DNA of 64,000 nucleotides. Source: Moorena bouillonii PNG (lineage in GTDB: Bacteria; Cyanobacteriota; Cyanobacteriia; Cyanobacteriales; Coleofasciculaceae). The notes under the pieces were generated by a model, which saw only the letters and a list, made by a program, of their open reading frames with translations, made no database searches and was not told the DNA's origin. Location: contig NZ_MKZS01000001.1 in assembly GCF_001942495.1 (NCBI RefSeq), positions 3,573,656 through 3,637,655 on the forward strand, read 5' to 3'. The stretch's first letter is position 1; every line of letters begins with the position of its first letter. Both the position numbers and the translations under genes were made by a program. This document shows positions 56,131-64,000 of the stretch, piece by piece.

Positions 56131-56258
56131 AGCTTAGGAGCTCTAGGGTATAGGGCGAACTGGGATAGTGATGATGGTCAGGTTGATCCAGGGCTGATAA
56201 TTCACAGCAGATTCTCACCCAGTCACTCGGTCATGCAGTAATCCTAGACACGATTACC
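56131..56258. terminator. psaK downstream spacer with small hairpin
   Basis: AGAGCT TAGG AGCTCT (56129-56144) directly overlaps the psaK stop: a 6-bp stem that could end or stabilise the transcript. No gene in the 128-bp spacer. Confidence 0.35.
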
Positions 56259-57551
56259 CTATACCCGATCTTCTAACAGGTATCCCTGCTTGGCCAATAG
56301 TGCTGTACCATAAGCAGCCGCTGTGTGAATAGATGGCAACATCGGTACCATGAGCTGACGCTCTCGAATCCTTGTCCAGGTAGGATTTTTGGCACCACCA
56401 CCAGCAGTATAGACACAGGTTTTGGGACTTGCTCCGAGCTGTTGTAACAAACGATACCCCCTAGCTTCAATTCGGGCTATGCTTTCAAGGATTCCTTGGA
56501 GAAATTCCACGGAATTATCGGGTTTGGGTTCCAATCTTGGGGGGAGATCCGGGTCATTAATGGGAAAGCGATCGCCTGGTCTAAGTAAGGGATAATAATC
56601 CAGGGGACTTTCTTGCTCGGGGTCGATTTGAGAGCTGAGACTTTCTAATTGTATGTCACTGAAAAAGTGGCGTAGTACTGCTCCACCCGTGTTCGATGCG
56701 CCACCAGTAAGCCATAAATTTCCCAATCGATGACTGTAAATCCCAAATCTGGCCTCTTCTACACGACTGGTACTCAATAGTTTCAATACCAAGGTAGACC
56801 CAAGGGAGGTTACTGCTTCACCTGGTTGTTTGGCACCACTAGCGATAAAAGCGGCAATACTATCGGTGGTACCTGTACAGACTAGACAGTCTGATGATAA
56901 TCCCAAGCTGTGAGCTACCTCAGGGGTTACAACTCCAACTGGTGTACCGGGAGCCAAGACATTGGGTAGCATAGATGACACCGGTAGCTGTTTGATCCAG
57001 TCAGGATAGCACAAGTTTTCAGGATTATAACCGAGCTTTAAGGCATTGTGATAGTCACTAATGCCTAATTTGCCATGCAATAGAAAGGCTAACCAGTCCG
57101 CTTGATGGAGAAAGTATAGGGGATTAGTTTCAGCAGAGATATTGCTAATCAAATCTGTACAGTCATACCACCAGAGAAGTTTGGCAAGGCTGGAGGTAGC
57201 ACTTAAAACGACATGGTTGGGAGGAGCAATGGTTCTAAGTTGTTCCATCACAACTACTCCTCGTGGATCGTTGTAAAGGATGGGTGCATCTACTGGTTGA
57301 CCGATGCGATCGCATAACAAAACTGTTGCGGAGGTGCCATTAATTGCGATCGCATTAATTTCACCCTTGATTGACTGGGGAATTTGCTCAATCAGGGAAA
57401 ATAATACCTTCTGCCACTGTGTTGCGGTATCAATGGTGATGGCTTGGAGTGGAAACGGATATTGAGTCTCGGCAAAGATAGTACCAACAGAGTCTATCAC
57501 TACTGCCCGTGCGCCAGAGGTTCCGAAATCGATGCCTAGATAGACAGTCAT
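56259..57551 (-). CDS. FGGY carbohydrate kinase (probably D-ribulose kinase type)
   Basis: 430 aa. ASKHA fold with N-terminal phosphate loop YLGIDFGTSGARAVVID, second phosphate segment VCTGTTDSIAAFIASGAK, substrate/adenosine loop NTGGAVLRHFF and CVYTAGGGAKNPTWTRIR. The sequence style and length match the plant/cyanobacterial xylulokinase-like group (At2g21370/SePSK) for which D-ribulose kinase activity was reported. It would phosphorylate free ribulose. Single-gene unit ending next to psaK. Confidence 0.82.
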   Translation of the reverse strand: MTVYLGIDFGTSGARAVVIDSVGTIFAETQYPFPLQAITIDTATQWQKVLFSLIEQIPQSIKGEINAIAINGTSATVLLCDRIGQPVDAPILYNDPRGVVVMEQLRTIAPPNHVVLSATSSLAKLLWWYDCTDLISNISAETNPLYFLHQADWLAFLLHGKLGISDYHNALKLGYNPENLCYPDWIKQLPVSSMLPNVLAPGTPVGVVTPEVAHSLGLSSDCLVCTGTTDSIAAFIASGAKQPGEAVTSLGSTLVLKLLSTSRVEEARFGIYSHRLGNLWLTGGASNTGGAVLRHFFSDIQLESLSSQIDPEQESPLDYYPLLRPGDRFPINDPDLPPRLEPKPDNSVEFLQGILESIARIEARGYRLLQQLGASPKTCVYTAGGGAKNPTWTRIRERQLMVPMLPSIHTAAAYGTALLAKQGYLLEDRV

Positions 57552-57555
57552 TAGG

Positions 57556-57836
57556 GATTAGAATTTAGAATTTAGAATTTAGAATTTAGAATTTAGAATT
57601 TAGAATTTAGAATTTAACTTAATTATCCATTTTACATTTTACATTTTACATTTTACATTCTCCATTCTTTATTCTTTATTCTCCATTCTTCATTCTTCAT
57701 TCTTCATTCTCCATTCTTCATTCTTCATTCTTCATTCTCCATTCTTCATTCTCCATTCTGCTTAAGCGATCGCATCAAAAAAGCCATTGCTCAAACATCC
57801 CCTATAACTGACCCACTGAACACTAAGCAATAAGCA
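57556..57836. repeat. ATTTAGA and CATTCTTCATTC arrays between kinase and uvrA
   Basis: Array of GAATTTA (7-bp period) at 57558-57614, then TTTTACA and CATTCTTCATTCTCC units to about 57760. No gene. The same 7-bp period as the GGGA arrays. Confidence 0.8.
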
Positions 57837-60821
57837 CTAAGCACTCAGCAGTCCTTCCTGTCGCGGGTACTCCTGTAAAACCTCCTTCAAATACTTCCCG
57901 GTATAGGACTTAGGATTGTTTGCTACCTCCTCTGGTGTTCCAGAGGCAATGACTTCTCCCCCTTTATCCCCACCTTCTGGTCCTAAGTCTATTATCCAAT
58001 CAGCACAGCGAATCACATCTAAATTGTGTTCAATCACCAAAACAGAATTTCCTTTATCTACCAACCGCTGCAATACATTCAACAAGTGATGAACATCATA
58101 AAATGACAATCCTGTTGTCGGTTCATCGATTAAATACAATGTCTTTCCCGTTGCCCGACGTGACAATTCTGTTGCCAACTTCACCCGTTGTGCTTCTCCA
58201 CCAGATAATGTTGGTGCTGGTTGCCCTAAGTGGATATATCCTAACCCCACATCGACTAAGGTTTGTAACCGTGATGCTGCTCTTGGAATATTCTTAAATA
58301 CCTCCAACGCTTCTGCCACTGGCATATTTAAAATATCAGCAATGGAATATCCTTTATACTTCACTTGCAACGTTTCTCGATTATATCGCGCTCCCTTACA
58401 AACGTCACATTGTACATAGACATCGGGCAAAAAATTCATCTCAATGATATTCACCCCCTGTCCCGAACAAGCTTCGCAACGTCCCCCTTTGACATTAAAC
58501 GAAAATTGCCCTGGCTTGTAACCTCTAGCTTTAGCTTCAATAGTTTTAGAAAATACCTCTCGAATTGCATCAAACACTCCTGTATAGGTAGCAGGATTAG
58601 ACCGGGGAGTGCGACCAATGGGAGATTGATCGATTACGATTGCTTTATTAATAGCGTTGAGTCCCTCAACTTGATCCAATTCTTTGGGAAAGGGTACTTT
58701 ACGAGTCATATGATGTTGTAATGCCGGGTAAAGTAATTCATTGACTAAGGTAGATTTCCCAGACCCAGAGACACCTGTAATGCTAACTAATTTCCCTAGT
58801 GGTATCTCTACCTCAATGTTTTTAAGATTGTTACGATGAGCATTTTTAATCACAAAAGAACGACCATTACCCTCTCGACGTTTACTAGGGGTTTCAATTA
58901 CTTGCCGTTTTGATAAATACGCTCCCGTCAGGGAATTATCACTTTTGATTATAGTCTCTAAATCCCCTTGAGCAACAATTTCTCCCCCATGAATTCCAGC
59001 TTTCGGACCAATATCGACAATATGATCGGCAGTACGAATGGTTTCTTCATCATGTTCTACAACAATCAAGGTATTGCCCAAATCCCGCAATTTGATTAGG
59101 GTAGTCAGTAACCGTCCATTATCTCTTTGGTGCAATCCAATACTTGGTTCATCTAATACATACAGAACTCCAGTTAAGCCTGCTCCAATCTGAGTCGCTA
59201 GGCGAATCCGCTGAGCTTCTCCACCGGAAAGGGTCATGGCTGGACGGTCAAGGGTAAGATAATCTAATCCTACATCAATTAGAAATTGTAATCGGGCTTT
59301 AATTTCTTTGAGGGCAAGGTCTCCAATTTGAGCTTGGCGGGGGGATAGTTGTAAGTTATCAATCCGTTGACGACATTGGCGAATTGAGACACTAGTTAAA
59401 TCATCAATATGATATTGTCCTAACCGCACGGAGAGTGCTTCTGGTTTGAGCCGTTTACCATGACACTCTGGACAGGGTTGATAAATTAAATACTGCTCTA
59501 GTTTTTGTTTTGATGCTTCAGAGCTAGTGTCTTTATACTGTTTTTCTAGAATCGGGATAATGCCAGCATAGCGCTTGTAGTAACCTTTTTCTTTGCCATA
59601 AGCAGAATCATTTTGAATGTAGATTTTTTCGTCGGTGCCGTAGAGCAGAATGTTTTGTTGTTCAGAGGTTAGCTGATTCCAGGGAGTTTGGATTTCAAAA
59701 CCATAAGCTTCTCCTACGCTATAGAGTAGGGAGATGTAGTAGGTGTTGTCTTTTTCTGACCAGGGGGCAATAGCACTATATAAGGGTTGAGTAGGATCAG
59801 GTACTACTAGTTCTGGAGAAAAGGTTTGTAAATTACCGATACCGTGACAAAATGGACAAGCACCATAGGGGGAATTAAAGGAAAATAATCGGGGAGATAA
59901 TTCTTCCATTACTGCCCCATGTTCTGGGCAAGCAAAGTTTTCTGAAAATACGATTTCTTGAGGAATGTCTTGGTCAGATGAACTGCCATTTTTTGGAGGA
60001 GTACGTCTATAATTATGATCAGATTTGACTTCTGCTGACTGTGCTGATGTATTATCTAAAACTTGGATAACTGCAATTCCAGTAGAACGTTTTAGGCAAG
60101 TAGCAAGGGAATCGGTAATTCGTTCTTGAATACTAGGCTTTTTGATGAGACGGTCAACCACCACTTCAATGTTGTGGGTATAATTTTTATCCAGTTCGAT
60201 GGTATCGGAGAGGTCAAAGGTTTCACCATCGACTCTGACCCGCACAAATCCTTCCGTGGCTAAGCTGGATAATAGTTTCTTGTGAGTGCCCTTTTTGCCT
60301 CGGATAACCGGAGCCAGGATATGGAAGCGAGTCCGGTCAGGGAGTTCCATAATGCGATCGCACATCTGGTCGATGGTCTGGGGCGCAATATTGCGATCGC
60401 ATTTGGGACAATAGGGTTCACCAGCCCGTCCAAACAGTAATCGCAGGTAATCGTAAATTTCCGTAACTGTACCAACGGTGGAACGGGGGTTATGGGATGT
60501 AGATTTCTGGTCAATGGAGATAGCGGGGCTTAAGCCTTCGATGGCATCCACATCCGGTTTATCCAGTTGTCCTAGGAATTGACGAGCATAGGCACTAAGG
60601 GATTCTACATAACGGCGTTGTCCTTCCGCAAAGATAGTGTCGAATGCCAGGGAGGATTTGCCGGAACCGGAAACACCAGTAAAGACAATAATGCGATCGC
60701 GTGGCAGTTCCAGATCAATGTTTTTCAGGTTATGCTGTCTAGCCCCCCGAATCCGAATGGTGTTTTGAGCAGAGTTAGGGGTGTGGTCCTGGGTGTGGTT
60801 GAGGTTAGAGGATTTTGGCAT
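57837..60821 (-). CDS. uvrA: Excinuclease ABC subunit A
   Basis: 994 aa from ATG 60821 (a TTG at 60851 is possible but would add an atypical head). Two ABC halves: Walker A GVSGSGKSSLAFDT and GVSGSGKSTLVNEL; signatures TLSGGEAQRIRLATQI and TLSGGEAQRVKLATEL; zinc fingers CPKCDR (first) and CEACSGQG / CDVCKGAR (second). It recognises damaged DNA and loads UvrB in nucleotide excision repair. Full length. A 400-bp upstream region separates it from the potassium channel gene. Confidence 0.97.
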   Translation of the reverse strand: MPKSSNLNHTQDHTPNSAQNTIRIRGARQHNLKNIDLELPRDRIIVFTGVSGSGKSSLAFDTIFAEGQRRYVESLSAYARQFLGQLDKPDVDAIEGLSPAISIDQKSTSHNPRSTVGTVTEIYDYLRLLFGRAGEPYCPKCDRNIAPQTIDQMCDRIMELPDRTRFHILAPVIRGKKGTHKKLLSSLATEGFVRVRVDGETFDLSDTIELDKNYTHNIEVVVDRLIKKPSIQERITDSLATCLKRSTGIAVIQVLDNTSAQSAEVKSDHNYRRTPPKNGSSSDQDIPQEIVFSENFACPEHGAVMEELSPRLFSFNSPYGACPFCHGIGNLQTFSPELVVPDPTQPLYSAIAPWSEKDNTYYISLLYSVGEAYGFEIQTPWNQLTSEQQNILLYGTDEKIYIQNDSAYGKEKGYYKRYAGIIPILEKQYKDTSSEASKQKLEQYLIYQPCPECHGKRLKPEALSVRLGQYHIDDLTSVSIRQCRQRIDNLQLSPRQAQIGDLALKEIKARLQFLIDVGLDYLTLDRPAMTLSGGEAQRIRLATQIGAGLTGVLYVLDEPSIGLHQRDNGRLLTTLIKLRDLGNTLIVVEHDEETIRTADHIVDIGPKAGIHGGEIVAQGDLETIIKSDNSLTGAYLSKRQVIETPSKRREGNGRSFVIKNAHRNNLKNIEVEIPLGKLVSITGVSGSGKSTLVNELLYPALQHHMTRKVPFPKELDQVEGLNAINKAIVIDQSPIGRTPRSNPATYTGVFDAIREVFSKTIEAKARGYKPGQFSFNVKGGRCEACSGQGVNIIEMNFLPDVYVQCDVCKGARYNRETLQVKYKGYSIADILNMPVAEALEVFKNIPRAASRLQTLVDVGLGYIHLGQPAPTLSGGEAQRVKLATELSRRATGKTLYLIDEPTTGLSFYDVHHLLNVLQRLVDKGNSVLVIEHNLDVIRCADWIIDLGPEGGDKGGEVIASGTPEEVANNPKSYTGKYLKEVLQEYPRQEGLLSA

Positions 60822-61247
60822 GACCGACAGCGGCTTTAAACTCCTTAACAATAGTAGCGCTATCCGTTCCCATAGTAATGTTTTACCTAAGCATTCAGCT
60901 GTTTGCCGGACACCCTCTAGCTTTCAGCTTGAGCGATCGCAGACTTAAATTGTATAGTTTTTGTATAGTTTTCAGTAAGCTCGCGCACACTCCAAAGCCC
61001 ACTCCCGAGCTCCTGAGCCCCCCTGCCGATTCAATCTATAAATTATAGAGAATAGATACAGCGTTTTTCATAACTATGAGCTACACAGGTTTTTTGCCCT
61101 GTTCCGAAGTCCCTGTTCCGAAGTCCCTGCTCCCTGCTCCGAAGTCCCTGCTCCCTAAAATCTATAACGAAAGTACCTCACCCAATTCAAAACCGCTGTA
61201 TTATAGTTACTTAAACCGACATGAACTGACCATTACGTCTAAGTCAA
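60822..61247. other. Intergenic region with dispersed repeats
   Basis: 426 bp. GTTCCGAAGTCCCTG / CTCCCTGCTCC units (61103-61152) are a reverse-oriented heptamer-type array, followed by the reverse form of the conserved leader (AACGAAAGTACCTCACCCAATT, 61166-61187). No gene. Confidence 0.45.
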
Positions 61248-62279
61248 ATGATATTACTATGGAATCGAAAATTCTGGAACTTTTTGCGCAGTGAAAACCT
61301 TGATAAAGTAATGGGGGTTATTATAATAATCATTACCATTAACACCATCACTATATCATGGCTGGAACCAGATATCTCAAAAGCAGATGCTTTCTGGTGG
61401 AGCATCGTCACCCTAACAACTGTTGGCTATGGTGATATCACCCCTGTCACAGTTGGTGGTCGCGTTATTGCTATTCTCGATATGTTTGTGGGGATTGGAT
61501 TCTTAGCCATCTTCACCGCTAGCCTCGCTGGTATTTTTGTCGATCAAAAACTCAAAAATGATCTAGGTATGGGATCTTATAATTTTAACAATCACTTGAT
61601 TATTTGCGAATGGAATTCTAGAGCAAGATTTATCATCAATGAGTTGCGAAGGTTTCCTAAAACTCAAGATGAGAAAATTATTTTAATTGCTAATATAGAC
61701 CGGAAGCCTATCGAAGACAATAATTTGTTTTTTCTTAAAGGTAATGTAAGTGATGAAACCTTGATTCGAGCCAACTTGATCCAGGCTAGAACTGTTATAA
61801 TTTTAGGGGATGACAGTATAGATGACACAGCTCGCGACGCAAAAGTTATACTATCTACCCTGACAGTAGAAAGTATTAATCCCAAGGCTTACACAGTTGT
61901 GGAGCTGGTAGATGAAACTCATGTTAAATCCTGTCAGCGGGCTAAGGTTGACGAAATAATCGTTAGTAGTGAGTTAAGTAGTATGCTCATTTCCCAAGCT
62001 GCTCTTAACCATGGAATTACCAAAGTTGTCTCTGAAATATTAAGTACTCAAACTGGGAACAAGCTTTATAAAATTGCGATTCCTGACTCTCGGGTTGGTA
62101 GTTCCTTTATGGAAGTATTTACGTATATGAAGCAAGCCTATCAAAGTATTGTCTTAGCGGTACAAAAAGGAATTGAAGGAGACGTTATCTCCAATCCACC
62201 GACAGATTATAAACTTGAGAATGGTGACTATTTAATTGTCGTTTCTCAACACGAACCACGACTGCTAAAGAAATCTTAA
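61248..62279 (+). CDS. Potassium channel with RCK domain (Kch-like)
   Basis: 343 aa. First membrane segment (VMGVIIIIITINTITISWL), pore helix with the selectivity filter in VTLTTVGYGDITPV, second segment (VIAILDMFVGIGFLAIFTASLAGIF), then a TrkA-N-like RCK domain (HLIICEWNSRARFIINELRRF) and a C-terminal beta-rich region. Two-segment channels of this type are tetrameric and gated by ligands on the RCK ring (calcium, nucleotides or ions). The RCK glycine motif GxGxxG is altered (CEWNSR), so nucleotide binding is doubtful. ATG 61248 is preceded by no clear ribosome site. Confidence 0.9.
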   Translation: MILLWNRKFWNFLRSENLDKVMGVIIIIITINTITISWLEPDISKADAFWWSIVTLTTVGYGDITPVTVGGRVIAILDMFVGIGFLAIFTASLAGIFVDQKLKNDLGMGSYNFNNHLIICEWNSRARFIINELRRFPKTQDEKIILIANIDRKPIEDNNLFFLKGNVSDETLIRANLIQARTVIILGDDSIDDTARDAKVILSTLTVESINPKAYTVVELVDETHVKSCQRAKVDEIIVSSELSSMLISQAALNHGITKVVSEILSTQTGNKLYKIAIPDSRVGSSFMEVFTYMKQAYQSIVLAVQKGIEGDVISNPPTDYKLENGDYLIVVSQHEPRLLKKS

Positions 62280-62717
62280 ACGAGAAATCTTAAACGTAAG
62301 TGTGACCTGTGAACTGTGACCTGTGATGTGTTAATTAACAATTTTAAATTTGAAATTTTAAATTGACGAATACCCTTCCAGGATAAGTAGTTAACCGCAA
62401 CTAATATCACGTCGTCATTCCAGGCTGATAGAGGCTGGAAATTATCAGTAAATTATCAGCAAATTTTCAGCCTCTGTTCAGCAACAACTAAACCAAGAAA
62501 CCAATAATCCTAGTCAAGCTACTAACCTAAAATTATCCACTTGATGGGGTGCCAGCAAAATCCGTTTTGAACACTAAGTTTTGAACACTAAGTTTTGAAG
62601 ACTAAGTTTTAAACACTTAGCTGATTAACTCTACGGATAATGATGTAGCTACATAGATAGTTGAGCAACACACTCATTGACAAATCTACCATATTGATCT
62701 CATTGATCAGGATCACC
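62280..62717. other. Intergenic region with a TTTTGAACACTAAG array
   Basis: 438 bp without a gene. Four units TTTTGAACACTAAG (15-bp period, 62565-62617) and an inverted repeat GAGGCTGGAAATTATCAG-type block with TTTTCAGCCTC (62431-62475). Confidence 0.4.
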
Positions 62718-63530
62718 ATGAAGCATTCAATTATTCAATCACTCAAAATCGTCACCATGGTTACGGTAACCTCTACACTAGCCATGGCATCTAGCGCAAC
62801 AGCAGCTACCCTCAAGGTGACAATTGAAAGCCTGGCACCGGAAAACGGCACCTTATTGACTCCAGTCTGGGTTGGTTTTCATAATGGTCTGTTTGATATT
62901 TATGATCGGGGTGAGGCAGCTTCACCAGGACTTGAGGGCATTGCTGAGGATGGCAATGCAGCAGTGCTTAGTCAAGAGTTTTTTGCTAGTGGTGCGGGTT
63001 CAGTTGATGGGGTAATTCCTGGTCCAAATGGTCCAGTTGCTTCTGGGGATATTGCCCAAGCCACATTTACTGTAGATTCTACTAGCCGTTACTTCAGCTA
63101 CGCGGCAATGATTCTCCCCAGTAATGATGCTTTCATTGCTAATGGCAACCCCTTGGCTATTGAGATTTTTGATGAAGATGGTAATTTCACTGGAGCTGAC
63201 TTTACCGTTCTCGGTTCTCAAGTTCTGGATGCAGGTACTGAAGTTAACGACGAGCAGGAGACGACTACTGCTTTCTTCGGTCAAACTATTCCTGATACCG
63301 GTACACCAGAAAACGGAGTTGTCACCCTGCATCCAGGTTTTATTCCAGGTGGACCGATTTTATCAACTCCGGCGTTTGCTCAAGCTGACTTCACAGTGGA
63401 TGGCTACCAGATAGCACGTATCAAAGTCGAGAAAGTGCCAGAATCTTCTACTACTGGAGGATTACTTGCTATCGGTGGGTTGTTATGGCTGGGTAGCCGC
63501 TGGCGTCAGAGTCTTAACAGATTCGCCTAA
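62718..63530 (+). CDS. Spondin-domain PEP-CTERM secreted protein
   Basis: 270 aa from ATG 62718 (AGGA upstream; the longer frame from 62661 is rejected). Signal peptide MKHSIIQSLKIVTMVTVTST...ATA. Spondin_N domain: LKVTIESLAPENGTLLTPVW, GFHNGLFDIYDRGEAASPGLE, IAEDGNAAVLSQEF and AAMILPSNDAFIAN. C-terminal PEP-CTERM: VPESSTTGGLLAIGGLLWLG then basic SRWRQ. PEP-CTERM proteins are sorted and cleaved by exosortase and end up at the surface or in the extracellular matrix. Confidence 0.92.
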   Translation: MKHSIIQSLKIVTMVTVTSTLAMASSATAATLKVTIESLAPENGTLLTPVWVGFHNGLFDIYDRGEAASPGLEGIAEDGNAAVLSQEFFASGAGSVDGVIPGPNGPVASGDIAQATFTVDSTSRYFSYAAMILPSNDAFIANGNPLAIEIFDEDGNFTGADFTVLGSQVLDAGTEVNDEQETTTAFFGQTIPDTGTPENGVVTLHPGFIPGGPILSTPAFAQADFTVDGYQIARIKVEKVPESSTTGGLLAIGGLLWLGSRWRQSLNRFA

Positions 63531-64000
63531 ATCCCTTTGGCAATTGACCATTGACAATTTTAAATTGTTTTCCCTTCTTGATGAAACACACTATATAAGT
63601 AGTCAACATCAGGACTTACGCACAGAGTCCATGGGTAGGGTGGGCAAGGTTTTGCCCACCCTACAGGTAGATAAACGCGATCGCTTACATGTCAGACTTG
63701 ACTTGAACCTAGTGCGATCGCATAAGCGCGGAAGCTTTGCTTCATCGCGAAGCGGAGGCCGAAGGCCACGCTACGCGAACGGCTTTGCCGAATCGCTTTT
63801 TTTAAACCACTCTAGCGAAACTCAACACTGGCAAGGCATCAATATTTCCCGCTTCTGACGACTCCCGACTCCCGACTCCCGACACCCGACCCCCGACCCC
63901 CGACACCCTACTCCCTACTCCCTACTCCCTACTCCCTACTCCCTACTCCCTACTCCCTACTCCCTACTCCCTACTCCCTACTCCCTACTCCCTACTCCCA
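63531..64000. repeat. Right-end non-coding region: hairpin, palindromic repeat, heptamer array
   Basis: A perfect hairpin GTAGGGTGGGCAA / TTGCCCACCCTAC (63635-63664). A cluster of small palindromic repeats GAGGCCGAAGGCCACGCTACGCGAACGGC (63745-63780; the longer string is split by the text limit in other entries). Then GACTCCC/GACACCC units and an array of CTCCCTA (63906-64000), the reverse complement of the GGGAGTA array, running off the window. Confidence 0.85.

Noticed and set aside
63466..63858. 130-aa plus-strand frame at the right end
   Set aside because: Starts inside the spondin gene in another frame and runs through palindromic repeats.

Overview
The window looks like chromosomal DNA of a filamentous, repeat-rich cyanobacterium of the Moorena/Oscillatoriales type. 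Evidence: photosystem genes (psb27, psaK), a CAAD thylakoid protein, many GCGATCGC (HIP1) sites, a HetZ-like regulator, PEP-CTERM and beta-helix surface proteins, and abundant heptanucleotide arrays, small inverted-repeat elements and IS200/IS605 relics. The genus is inferred from overall style; no marker gene proves it.

Layout. 1-1162: 5' end of a group II intron (minus strand) and a structured RNA-like element. 1163-5800: a small conserved gene, a CsoR/InrS-type metal regulator, an HtrA protease, and a TetR repressor divergent from a membrane protein with a double palindromic operator between them. 5862-10816: two paralogous beta-helix surface proteins, one split by an IS4-family element (9-bp target duplication) and the other carrying twelve perfect 18-bp repeats. 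11393-15972: peptide ABC ATPase, Fur-family regulator, lspA, bioB-bioY. 16032-20178: Pho boxes followed by pstS-pstC-pstA-pstB; then psb27, a GHL10-type glycosidase, rpe, a CAAD protein, a HetZ-like gene, a DUF2470 gene and an Hsp20. 29457-32523: a probable zinc-limitation group (folE, COG0523-like P-loop protein, two metallophosphatase-fold proteins). 33064-34324: broken tnpB.

The most unusual locus is 35533-39914. On one strand it holds a 66-aa ubiquitin-like (beta-grasp) candidate ending in glycine, two Y-RNA-like RNAs with tRNA mimicry, a Ro60/TROVE-like HEAT+vWA protein, a third RNA with the same stem, an unrecognised 282-aa protein, and an E1/ThiF-like enzyme. The three RNAs share an outer stem, an internal loop (5' CCYRACM / 3' RACTT) and an 8-bp inner stem. 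The first has a circularly permuted tRNA half-arrangement; the second resembles a complete tRNA with a CAT anticodon. I infer a Ro60-Y RNA ribonucleoprotein coupled to a ubiquitin-like conjugation or sulfur-transfer module.

40199-50000: B12/radical SAM protein, a tandemly duplicated secreted repeat protein, an FHA-FNR-ferredoxin fusion, an SDR, a fossil of an NRPS/PKS carrier domain, and a toxin-antitoxin-like pair whose first gene is split by an ISKra4-family element (8-bp target duplication). 49988-64000: gltX, tRNA-Asp, an intact tnpB, a TM0106-type nuclease, psaK, an FGGY kinase, uvrA, a potassium channel, and a spondin-domain PEP-CTERM protein, ending in a heptamer array.
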